This document shows positions 1-5,952 of a stretch of DNA of 5,959 nt, piece after piece. The notes beneath the pieces were generated by a model. The model was given only the letters and a program-made list of their open reading frames with translations. It was not told where the DNA came from and ran no database searches. This stretch comes from Victivallales bacterium (lineage in GTDB: Bacteria > Verrucomicrobiota > Lentisphaeria > Oligosphaerales > Oligosphaeraceae). The stretch spans positions 1 through 5,959 of the forward strand of contig JAFZZD010000292.1 in assembly GCA_017615955.1 (NCBI GenBank), read 5' to 3'. A program made the translations under genes and the position numbers. Numbering within the stretch: position 1 is the first letter of the stretch; every line of letters starts with the position of its first letter.

Positions 1-2
1 AT

Positions 3-26
3 GTCTCGTAAAGACCTTTATGAGGT
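3..26. promoter_or_regulatory. Overlapping short dyads upstream of abiEi (possible autoregulatory operator)
   Basis: Two perfect four-base inverted repeats overlap here, each with a five-base spacer: GTCT (3-6) with AGAC (12-15 region), and ACCT (14-17) with AGGT (23-26). AbiEi antitoxins are known to repress their own operon by binding inverted repeats near the promoter, so the location fits an operator. Arms of four bases arise easily by chance, and the window starts too close to show the promoter or a second repeat. This is a weak, context-driven call. Confidence 0.2.
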
Positions 27-62
27 TTTATTTTCAATGGGAAGGAAGCAAAAAGAGAAGCC

Positions 63-68
63 AGGGGG
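63..68 (+). promoter_or_regulatory. Ribosome-binding site of abiEi
   Basis: AGGGGG lies six bases before the ATG at 75. The reading frame has a stop at 21-23 and no other ATG between it and 75, so this site and the first in-frame ATG agree on the start. Confidence 0.6.
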
Positions 69-74
69 AAAGCA

Positions 75-695
75 ATGTCAATTATAGATATCAGAGCGAA
101 AATACCCAATGACATTTTTACGGCATTGGAGTTGAACATGCTGCTTGATGGGTATTCCAACAAAGCGCAGCGTATCTCATTGATGCTAAAGAAAGGCGAA
201 ATAATTCAAATCAGGCGGGGGCTTTATGCATTTGCGGAGGCATTGCGCAAGGGGCTTATTGTCGAAGGCGTGCTGGCAAATATGATTTACGGCCCAAGTT
301 ATGTTTCCGAGGAGTTTGCCTTGTCATATTATGGGTTGATACCAGAGGCCGTATATGCCGTGACATCTGTATGCATAGGCCGATCCAGGAGTTTTGACAC
401 TCCGTTTGGGAGATATGCATATCGCTATTCTCGTTCCAAGGCGTATTCAATAGGGATTGATAGAATAGGTGACAAAGGACGTTCCTTCCTCATGGCCTCG
501 CCTGAAAAGGCGCTGTTTGACAAGGCATTCTTTGACAAGAGATTCAATGGCGATGACCCGGAGGATTATCTGCTGGAAGACCTGCGTGTTGATTTGGATA
601 TGCTGGCTGCGCAGGAATTCAGGTATTTGGATGAGTTGAAACCATTTTTCTGCGGGCGTCTTAGGAAATTGGGAAATTATTTGGAGGGTCTATGA
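75..695 (+). CDS. abiEi: AbiEi-family type IV antitoxin / transcriptional repressor
   Basis: This 206-residue protein is the probable antitoxin of an AbiE system. In characterised members the N-terminal winged helix-turn-helix binds inverted repeats to repress the operon, and the C-terminal domain counteracts the toxin without forming a stable complex (type IV). Visible here: a winged-helix region at about residues 14-53, ending in the typical basic wing (GEIIQIRRGLYAF); then the family block YGPSYVSEEFALSYYGLIPE at about 72-91, matching the usual 'pSYiS..sAL.yyGLIPE' pattern; and SPEKALFD at 142-149, a common late AbiEi motif. The length is normal and nothing is truncated. The stop overlaps the toxin start by four bases (ATGA), the usual arrangement. 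The family call is firm; antitoxin activity in this host is inferred. A DNA-binding regulator of the same fold without antitoxin function is possible but unlikely given the neighbour. Confidence 0.88.
   Translation: MSIIDIRAKIPNDIFTALELNMLLDGYSNKAQRISLMLKKGEIIQIRRGLYAFAEALRKGLIVEGVLANMIYGPSYVSEEFALSYYGLIPEAVYAVTSVCIGRSRSFDTPFGRYAYRYSRSKAYSIGIDRIGDKGRSFLMASPEKALFDKAFFDKRFNGDDPEDYLLEDLRVDLDMLAAQEFRYLDELKPFFCGRLRKLGNYLEGL
683..688 (+). promoter_or_regulatory. Ribosome-binding site of abiEii, inside the end of abiEi
   Basis: GGAGGG ends three bases before the ATG at 692 (the GGAGG core leaves four). It lies within the last codons of the upstream gene, and the ATGA overlap at 692-695 joins stop and start. 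Together these predict translational coupling, so toxin is made only where antitoxin has just been translated. Confidence 0.65.
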
Positions 696-1561
696 GTAGC
701 CATGTTCTTCTGGAAATGCTGAACGCATATTCTTATGCTGACGAAGGTGGAGCGTCCATTGCTTTGCGTGAAGTAATGCAGAGCGTATGTCTGCTTGCCT
801 TGGCACGGAGTAACTTTTTCAATCATGCTGCCTTTTATGGTGGAACAGCCTTGAGGCTTCTCTATGGTTTGCGGCGAGGTTCAGAGGACATGGATTTTTC
901 GCTTCTGGAGCCAGATATGTCTTTTGACCTCAATGACTATGCCGGTGCAATTGAGAACGAGTTTTTGTCTTACGGGCTTAAGGCAAGCTTTGCCCGCAAG
1001 GAGAAGCATTCGCATTCCAATATACAGTCTGCTTTCCTGAAGAGCAACACGCAACAGCAGCTGCTGACAATCGGTCTTGATGCGGATCTGTCCCGTATGG
1101 TGAATCCCCATAGCCAGTTGAAAATCAAGGTTGAGGTGGATGTGCAGCCTCCAGGCGGTTTTAATACCGAAATCAAGTACCTGTATCAGCCAGTTCCATT
1201 TGCCGTGCGCTCCTTCACATTGCCCAGCCTTCTTGCTGGAAAGTTGCACGCGGTACTTTATAGATCTTGGAAAAACAGGGTCAAGGGGCGTGATTGGTAT
1301 GATTTGCTTTGGTATGCCGGCCAGCATCCAGACTATGACATCAGACATTTGGAGACGCGTGCGCGCCAGTCTGGCGACTATGCGGAGGCCGTTCCAATGA
1401 CAGGTGCTTTTGTATATTCGCTTTTGCTGGAACGGCTTGACTGTATTGATTTGGCTGCGCTCAAGGCCGATGTGCTTCCGTTTTTACGCGACGGGCGCGA
1501 ATTGGATGCCTGGAGCAAAGATATGTTTCAGGACGCATTCAAGCGCCTCAAAGGTATTTGA
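692..1561 (+). CDS. abiEii: AbiEii/AbiGii-family nucleotidyltransferase toxin
   Basis: This 289-residue protein is a DNA-polymerase-beta-like nucleotidyltransferase of the AbiEii/AbiGii (DUF1814) group, the toxin half of type IV systems. AbiEii is a GTP-binding putative nucleotidyltransferase, and the related mycobacterial MenT toxins add nucleotides to tRNA acceptor stems. The diagnostic motifs are intact: GGTAL at 50-54 followed by RRGSEDMDFS at 61-70, giving the metal-binding pair D66 and D68; the third acidic strand KIKVEVDV at 144-151 (E148/D150); and the helix motif LLAGKLHAVLYRS at 180-192 followed by KGRDWYDLLW at 198-207, with conserved K184, R200, D201 and D204. No frameshift or missing catalytic residue is seen, so the toxin should be active. 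It lies directly behind its antitoxin with a four-base overlap. The cellular target in this host (tRNA or other) cannot be read from the sequence. Phage defence or element maintenance are the usual roles. Confidence 0.9.
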   Translation: MSSHVLLEMLNAYSYADEGGASIALREVMQSVCLLALARSNFFNHAAFYGGTALRLLYGLRRGSEDMDFSLLEPDMSFDLNDYAGAIENEFLSYGLKASFARKEKHSHSNIQSAFLKSNTQQQLLTIGLDADLSRMVNPHSQLKIKVEVDVQPPGGFNTEIKYLYQPVPFAVRSFTLPSLLAGKLHAVLYRSWKNRVKGRDWYDLLWYAGQHPDYDIRHLETRARQSGDYAEAVPMTGAFVYSLLLERLDCIDLAALKADVLPFLRDGRELDAWSKDMFQDAFKRLKGI

Positions 1562-1611
1562 CATAAGTTTCTACGCTCCATTGACGAGCCTTGCACACTG
1601 CTTGTGATTGG

Positions 1612-1642
1612 TTTGCAAAACAATGAATATGCAATAATTTAT
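1612..1642 (+). promoter_or_regulatory. Possible promoter of the large secreted-protein gene
   Basis: TTTG at 1612-1615, a 19-base spacer, then TAATTTAT at 1635-1642 resembles the Bacteroidota-type promoter (TTTG, 19-21 bases, TAnnTTTG), with the last two positions of the second box off. It sits about 55 bases before the chosen start codon and its second box overlaps the dyad at 1639-1656. The area is simply AT-rich, a sigma-70-style reading here is poor, and the host is probably not Bacteroidota, so the call is tentative. Confidence 0.25.
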
Positions 1643-1656
1643 GTTTTCAAACATAA
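1639..1656. promoter_or_regulatory. Perfect 8+8 inverted repeat, operator-like
   Basis: TTATGTTT (1639-1646) and AAACATAA (1649-1656) are perfect inverted repeats separated by TC. With a two-base spacer this is a poor RNA hairpin but a good binding site for a dimeric helix-turn-helix repressor. It overlaps the candidate second promoter box and lies 40 bases before the start codon of the large gene, where a repressor would block initiation. Genes for carbohydrate uptake and degradation are often controlled this way by GntR, LacI or DeoR-type regulators. No regulator gene lies in the window and I cannot assign a family. Confidence 0.45.
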
Positions 1657-1683
1657 TTTGGAAGAAATAAATAGTTTAATCAT

Positions 1684-1687
1684 GGAG
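1684..1687 (+). promoter_or_regulatory. Ribosome-binding site that selects the start at 1697
   Basis: GGAG lies nine bases before the ATG at 1697. The earlier in-frame ATG at 1682 has only a GGAAG ending about 17 bases upstream, and the ATG at 1703 would be 15 bases from this site. The spacing therefore favours 1697, and that start also gives the cleanest signal peptide. Confidence 0.6.
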
Positions 1688-1696
1688 ACACGGCAG

Positions 1697-4600
1697 ATGA
1701 GAATGTACACCATTATCTTCCTGGCAATGATGGCTTTGGCTGTTTCAGGGCAGGAACTTATCAAGAACGGCAATTTCGAGCAGCAGCTGGAAGGCTGGGT
1801 TGTCCCCAGCTGGATCAAGAACGCCGCCACTCCTGAACTGGACAGCTCGGACATGCCAGGCGCGGGGAAGGCGTCCCTGAAGCTGGTGGGCGGCGATGGA
1901 AAGCTGCCTGCAATGTACCAGACGTTGAAGTTTCTGCCTGGCGTCACCAAATACAAGATCTCCTTCCAGATCAAGACGGCGAATCTGAATGACTGGGGAT
2001 ATATTGCGATATATGTCAGTGATGATAAGACAAAGAAGCGCTACTATTCCAAGACCGTAGGCGCAGGAGGCGCGGGAAAGGACAGCAGCCGTCCATGGAC
2101 GAAGGTCGAAGGTGAAATGGAGGTGCCCCAGGAGGCCGCCGGCAATCCAGGCAAGCTGAACATCATATTCGGCGGCAAGACCACTGGCGTTGTTTGGCTT
2201 GATGACATTGTGATTGAATCCGCAGAGGCAGCAGCTGCGCAGGAGGCAGCGCCGAGCATTGACCTGACAGCAAACATCCTTAAGAATGGCAACTTCGAGC
2301 AGCAGCAGGAGGCCTGGGAAGTCCCCAGCTGGATCAAGAACGCCGCCACGCCTGAATTTGACAGCGCGGATATGCCAGGTCCAGGAAGTGCCTCGCTCAA
2401 GCTCGTGGGGGCGGATGGCAAGCTACCGATCTTGTACCAGAAAATCAAATTCCTGCCCAATGTCGCCAAATACTATGTCTCATTCCAGATCAAGACCCAG
2501 GGCATGAATGACTGGGGCTATGTGATGCTTCATATTGCCAGCGACAAGACAAAGCAGCGCTATTACACTAAGACAGTCGGCGCGGGCGGCGCGGGAAAGG
2601 ACAGCAGCCGTCCATGGACGAAGATCGAGGCAGAAATGGAAGTGCAGCCAGAGGCATTTGGAACACCTGGCAAACTCACCATACAGTTTGGCGGCAAGAC
2701 CACAGGCACTGCCTGGGTTGATGACATCATTGTTGTCCCTGCCAATCAAGCACCAGCGCAGCCAAAGCCAGCTGACAAGGCCAAGGACAATGGCGCCGGC
2801 GAAGAAGCAAAAAAAAAAGCCGATGAACTAAAGCAGCTGGCCAATCTGGTCGATACCGACATTTTTTTGAAGAAATTGCCGTGGATAGTCACTGGCTGGA
2901 TACCGAATGCCATGCTGGTTGGCCCAAAGGAAGCTGATTTCTCCATTGTTCTTCCAGCAGGGAAAGTGCTGGCGCTATCCCATACACACTCATCAGTGAA
3001 TGGAAACTGCTCCGGCCCCTTTCGCTTTTCAATTTGGCTGAAGATTCCAGAAGAGGCCAAGCCAGTTGTGAAGGTTTCCACAAAAAGCCAGAATCTAAAC
3101 AACAAGGCTGGTTCCAAGACCTTCTTCATCCCCGCCACAGGACGCGAAAAGGACGGATACCGCGAATATGCGGGAAATCTGCTGGCACCGGAGAAGAATG
3201 CGGACTTGATTGTGGCCCTCCTTACAACGAAGCCATTGCAGCAGGATACACAAGTGGCCGCAAAGGACGCCTGTATGCGCCCTGGCATTCTTCCAGGAAC
3301 AAAGCCCTCGCTATATCAGGTATGCGCCTGCGGCAAGGAAGGTATTTTCCTTCTGGAAGAAACGCCCTGCGCAAATGTCCTCTTCCGCAATCCAGGCAAG
3401 ACAGTTCAGCAGCTGAAGCTGCAATGCACGGTATATGACTACTTCGGCAAGAAATGCCAGACTTTCTCCAAGGAATACTCCCTGCCGCCATTGAGCTTGA
3501 CTAGCAACGTCGTTTCCGTGCCGAACCTGAAGCAGGCTGGCTTTTATGCAGTGGATTGCGATTGGAAATGCGGCGATGAGCAGGGACGCTTTGACTTCAG
3601 CTTCGTGCGCGTCTCAAATCCGCCAGCCCAGGCAGATCGCACCTTCGGCATCACTTTCATTGGCGAGGCATATCCCCACGGAGAGGCCATGCGCAGGCTG
3701 GGCGTCGGCACGAAGGGTGTGCTTATGGCATGGCGCTGGACTGAGCGGGCAGACGGCAGCTACAATTGGTCCGCCATAGATCGTTCTGTGGCCGACTGTC
3801 TTGCCAACAACATACGCATCATCGGCTGCTTTGAGAACTACACTGGCGCAGCACCCGACCGTTTCAAGCCCAAAGCAAAGCCAGCTGCCAACGCCAAGCT
3901 GGAGGATGTCTTCGGCGATGACTATTTCCAGGCTGCATTGAAATTCGAGAAGGCGGCGGTGGAAAGATATGGCAAGTACATTAAGGAATGGACCTACGGC
4001 GCCGAAATCAATCTGCTTATCCATAACAATTCATACGAGGAGGAGCACTATGTGAAGCGCATACGCACCAGCGCCCCAGAACTCCGCAAAATGCTTCCAG
4101 GCGCAGTCATAACTGGAATTGGCGTCTCCGGGGGGGACGGGCGCGCAATTCCCCGCTTCAAGGTCACACGCCGCCTTTGGGACAGGCTTTATGATGTGCT
4201 GGACGGTGTTTCGCCCGACCAATACACAGTGCCCAACAATTTTGGGCCAGGCGACCGGTTTTCCGACACCGAAAGCGAAACGTTTCGTGATATCATGGGC
4301 GAGGCATGGAAGATCATCCAAAGCAGGCAGCGCAGTAGCCTGGCTGTAGGGGAGAAGGGCTTTCATATCCTGTACAAACTGCCTATGAACAACCCGCATT
4401 CACGGGAATTGGCAAATACCGTCGCCCGCGAATATGTCATCGCAAAAAGCCTTCCCATTACACACTGGCTGTACTATGGCTGGCGTCAATGGCGTGAGGG
4501 CGGCGAATATGACTATGGCATGTTCAAGGGGCCTTCCCCAAGGCATGTGGTTTCCGCGTATGCTGCGATTGCCCGAATGCTGTGCAATGCCAAGTTCGTG

Positions 4601-5755
4601 AAGAAGGCTGACCTTCACAAGAACGTGCCGCTTTACATCTTCACCCGTGGCGGCGAGAGCATTGCTGTACTTTGGAAAAGCGAGCAGAACAAGGACATCT
4701 CCATGCTTTTGGACATTCCTGCCGATGCCAGACTATATGATGTGCAGGGCAATCCAATTGCATACGGCAAGCAGCCGCTTTTGCTGACACGTGCGCCAAT
4801 CTACATCTGCTCCTCTGCCAAGCCAGAACAGCTGGAGGCCTCTCTTAAAAAGACAAAGTTAAGTCTGCCAGAACTGGAGCTTTGCGCATGGCAAGACCGT
4901 TTGGATGCTGTCAATGTGGCCTGTCTGAATCTGCTGAACGAGAAACTGCATGTGAAATGCACTGTAGCGGGCAAAGAATATGGGCTTGATTTGCCGGCAA
5001 GTGAAATGAAAACTCTTGAGGTGCCGCTTGCCGGCAAGCCCAGTGGCAGGCAGAGTATCGAGGTGCGTACGCCAAAGGGCTTTGTCTATTCAACGGAGTT
5101 TGCGCCTGAATACCTCATGGTACCGAAAGTGTCTTCCTTGAAGGAACTCATGGCACGGCCTCCTTTGTTCACCCTGAATAGCGTGGAAAGGCATCTTAGC
5201 AACGTGGACTATGCCGCCAACAAACTGTGGACTGGTCCAGATGACTGCAGTGCTGTGGTGAAAATGGGGTATGGCGAAAAGTCCTTGTTCATGCATGTGC
5301 TGGTAAAGGATGACATACATCAGCACGATTTCCCGGAACCAGTCATGACCTGGGCGGGGGACTGCGTGCAGTTCGCCTTCGATTCCAGGCACGATGCGGC
5401 GATGAAGTATATAAAGGGGCAGCGTATTCTTTTCGATGACGACTACATCTTCACGGCAGCATTGGTGCAGGGAAAGACAATGCGGCTACTCAATGAGCTG
5501 GAGCCAAAGTGGAACGCCAAGCCAGAATGCGTCGTTACACGTGATGATGGCAAGAAGATGACTGAATACAGCATAGTCCTGCCACTGGATGCAATGAACA
5601 AGCTGTCGGCGAAGTCAGGCAATGTGTTCGGCTTCAATCTCGTCGTGATGGACAGCGACAAACCCAAGGAGAGCGCAAAATACTGGATGCAGCTTACTCC
5701 AGGCATAGCCGCAGGCCAAAATCCATCACTGTTCAAGGCATTCGTTTTTGAATAG
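1697..5755 (+). CDS. Large secreted multimodular glycoside-hydrolase-like protein with tandem CBMs
   Basis: A 1352-residue exported protein, probably acting on or binding a polysaccharide outside the cytoplasm. Residues 1-18 are a short signal peptide (MRMYTIIFLAMMALAVSG, cleavage likely before Q19). Residues 20-173 and 193-346 are near-duplicate jelly-roll modules of CBM4_9 type, each opening with KNGNFEQQ and closing with a W-x-DDI strand. A Pro/Ala/Lys/Glu linker (about 347-383) holds an A10 tract. Residues 384-548 are beta-rich and unassigned; 549-649 look Ig-like, with many cysteines. The barrel spans about 650-965: FGITF strand, AWRWTERADGSYNW, then WTYGAEIN with E770 as likely acid/base, and VGEKGF with E886 as likely nucleophile. 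This order fits clan GH-A (GH39/GH42-like), but the usual Asn before the acid/base is Ala. Residues 972-1038 form a small beta domain, about 1040-1135 are Ig-like, and about 1150-1352 are CBM9-like (W1178, VKDDIH near 1205, WAGDCVQF from 1219). Substrate and exact GH family are unknown; a non-catalytic role is possible. Confidence 0.85.
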   Translation: MRMYTIIFLAMMALAVSGQELIKNGNFEQQLEGWVVPSWIKNAATPELDSSDMPGAGKASLKLVGGDGKLPAMYQTLKFLPGVTKYKISFQIKTANLNDWGYIAIYVSDDKTKKRYYSKTVGAGGAGKDSSRPWTKVEGEMEVPQEAAGNPGKLNIIFGGKTTGVVWLDDIVIESAEAAAAQEAAPSIDLTANILKNGNFEQQQEAWEVPSWIKNAATPEFDSADMPGPGSASLKLVGADGKLPILYQKIKFLPNVAKYYVSFQIKTQGMNDWGYVMLHIASDKTKQRYYTKTVGAGGAGKDSSRPWTKIEAEMEVQPEAFGTPGKLTIQFGGKTTGTAWVDDIIVVPANQAPAQPKPADKAKDNGAGEEAKKKADELKQLANLVDTDIFLKKLPWIVTGWIPNAMLVGPKEADFSIVLPAGKVLALSHTHSSVNGNCSGPFRFSIWLKIPEEAKPVVKVSTKSQNLNNKAGSKTFFIPATGREKDGYREYAGNLLAPEKNADLIVALLTTKPLQQDTQVAAKDACMRPGILPGTKPSLYQVCACGKEGIFLLEETPCANVLFRNPGKTVQQLKLQCTVYDYFGKKCQTFSKEYSLPPLSLTSNVVSVPNLKQAGFYAVDCDWKCGDEQGRFDFSFVRVSNPPAQADRTFGITFIGEAYPHGEAMRRLGVGTKGVLMAWRWTERADGSYNWSAIDRSVADCLANNIRIIGCFENYTGAAPDRFKPKAKPAANAKLEDVFGDDYFQAALKFEKAAVERYGKYIKEWTYGAEINLLIHNNSYEEEHYVKRIRTSAPELRKMLPGAVITGIGVSGGDGRAIPRFKVTRRLWDRLYDVLDGVSPDQYTVPNNFGPGDRFSDTESETFRDIMGEAWKIIQSRQRSSLAVGEKGFHILYKLPMNNPHSRELANTVAREYVIAKSLPITHWLYYGWRQWREGGEYDYGMFKGPSPRHVVSAYAAIARMLCNAKFVKKADLHKNVPLYIFTRGGESIAVLWKSEQNKDISMLLDIPADARLYDVQGNPIAYGKQPLLLTRAPIYICSSAKPEQLEASLKKTKLSLPELELCAWQDRLDAVNVACLNLLNEKLHVKCTVAGKEYGLDLPASEMKTLEVPLAGKPSGRQSIEVRTPKGFVYSTEFAPEYLMVPKVSSLKELMARPPLFTLNSVERHLSNVDYAANKLWTGPDDCSAVVKMGYGEKSLFMHVLVKDDIHQHDFPEPVMTWAGDCVQFAFDSRHDAAMKYIKGQRILFDDDYIFTAALVQGKTMRLLNELEPKWNAKPECVVTRDDGKKMTEYSIVLPLDAMNKLSAKSGNVFGFNLVVMDSDKPKESAKYWMQLTPGIAAGQNPSLFKAFVFE
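1754..2215 (+). repeat. Internal tandem repeat copy 1 (CBM4_9-like module)
   Basis: This is the first copy of a 154-residue carbohydrate-binding-like module. It aligns without gaps to copy 2 at a period of 519 bases; my hand count is 110 identical residues of 154. Two blocks are identical to copy 2 at the DNA level: 29 bases at 1802-1830 and 36 bases at 2069-2104. Aromatic residues typical of sugar-binding faces (W34, W39, several Tyr) are kept in both copies. Confidence 0.85.
2273..2734 (+). repeat. Internal tandem repeat copy 2 (CBM4_9-like module)
   Basis: This is the second copy of the same module, with the identical DNA blocks at 2321-2349 and 2588-2623. Differences from copy 1 cluster in the strands around the middle (YVMLHIAS against YIAIYVSD) and towards the end. 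The two may therefore differ in ligand preference while sharing the GAGGAGKDSSRPW loop. An Ala-rich linker (2216-2272) separates the copies. Confidence 0.85.
2809..2818 (+). other. A10 homopolymer (slippage-prone) in the interdomain linker
   Basis: Ten consecutive A bases encode the end of an Ala codon and three AAA lysines, while neighbouring linker lysines use AAG. The tract sits exactly between the CBM pair and the rest of the protein. Loss of one A leads to TAA at 2829-2831 (a 377-residue product); gain of one leads to TGA at 2824-2826 (376 residues). Either would be a secreted tandem-CBM protein without the barrel. The tract itself is certain; any functional slippage is inference. Confidence 0.6.
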
Positions 5756-5804
5756 GCTCATTTTGGGCTAGAGACCGCAGCTGACATTGAAAGACAAGGG
5801 GGGA

Positions 5805-5829
5805 AGTGAGCGCCGCATCGGCGCTCACT
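5805..5829 (+). terminator. Strong hairpin after the large gene, possible terminator without T-tract
   Basis: AGTGAGCGCCG (5805-5815) pairs perfectly with CGGCGCTCACT (5819-5829) around a CAT loop, giving a GC-rich 11-bp stem 50 bases past the stop codon. No run of T follows (the next bases are CAAGTGGG), so it is not a textbook intrinsic terminator. It may act as a transcript-end stabiliser, an atypical terminator, or a bidirectional barrier. Confidence 0.5.
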
Positions 5830-5894
5830 CAAGTGGGCCAACTAGTGTCTAATTGCATAAGTCTTTGCGTTTATGGCTTTGTATTGCATAGTGA

Positions 5895-5952
5895 TTTTGC
5901 TGCGATTTGCGAGGCGCATACAGTCGTATGTAACGAGCAAATCACAGCAAAA
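5895..5952. repeat. Long imperfect inverted repeat with nested stem
   Basis: TTTTGCTGCGATTTGC (5895-5910) and GCAAATCACAGCAAAA (5937-5952) are inverted repeats matching at 15 of 16 positions. Between them, GCATAC (5916-5921) can pair with GTATGT (5926-5931) around AGTC, with one G-T wobble. The whole forms a 58-base two-tier stem-loop. This resembles dispersed palindromic repeats (REP/BIME-like units) or the subterminal hairpins of IS200/IS605-type elements, but no transposase is visible here. Confidence 0.65.

Larger units (their letters stand above)
1562..1696. other. Regulatory gap between the abiE operon and the large secreted-protein gene
   Basis: This non-coding stretch has no recognisable intrinsic terminator after abiEii. 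Its second half (about 1612-1681) is clearly AT-rich compared with the genes on either side and carries the candidate promoter, an 18-base dyad and the ribosome-binding site listed separately. The frame of the large gene happens to stay open back to a GTG at 1604, but the translated stretch 1604-1696 has no signal-peptide or domain character and is better read as leader. Confidence 0.6.

Noticed and set aside
1..87. 28-codon frame from the first base (ATG at 1) ending in TAG inside abiEi
   Set aside because: Very short, its start coincides with the window edge so no upstream signal can be judged, and it resembles no family; it could also be the tail of an upstream gene.
881..1348. Long minus-strand frame opposite abiEii, and similar long antisense frames opposite the large gene
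   Set aside because: They are shadows of genes with clear motifs and codon bias on the + strand; none shows family motifs or a start signal.
1604..1696. Longer version of the large protein starting at GTG 1604 or ATG 1682
   Set aside because: Translation from 1604 places 31 non-signal residues before a clear signal peptide; GTG 1604 and ATG 1682 lack a well-spaced Shine-Dalgarno, while GGAG at 1684-1687 fits ATG 1697.
4130..4136. G7 run in the barrel coding region as a phase-variable tract
   Set aside because: Short, encodes a Gly-Gly turn, and sits mid-domain where a shift would only destroy the protein; no special stop context as at the A10 tract.
4991..5049. Two copies of palindrome TTGCCGGCAAG 47 bases apart (one inside a 14-bp perfect palindrome, 5036-5049)
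   Set aside because: Both lie in coding sequence and encode ordinary residues (LPAS, LAGK); no sign of site-specific recombination or wider repeat.
5865..5892. TTGCGT and CATAGT as a sigma-70-like promoter for a rightward gene
   Set aside because: Only about half of each box matches consensus, and there is no gene to its right in the window.
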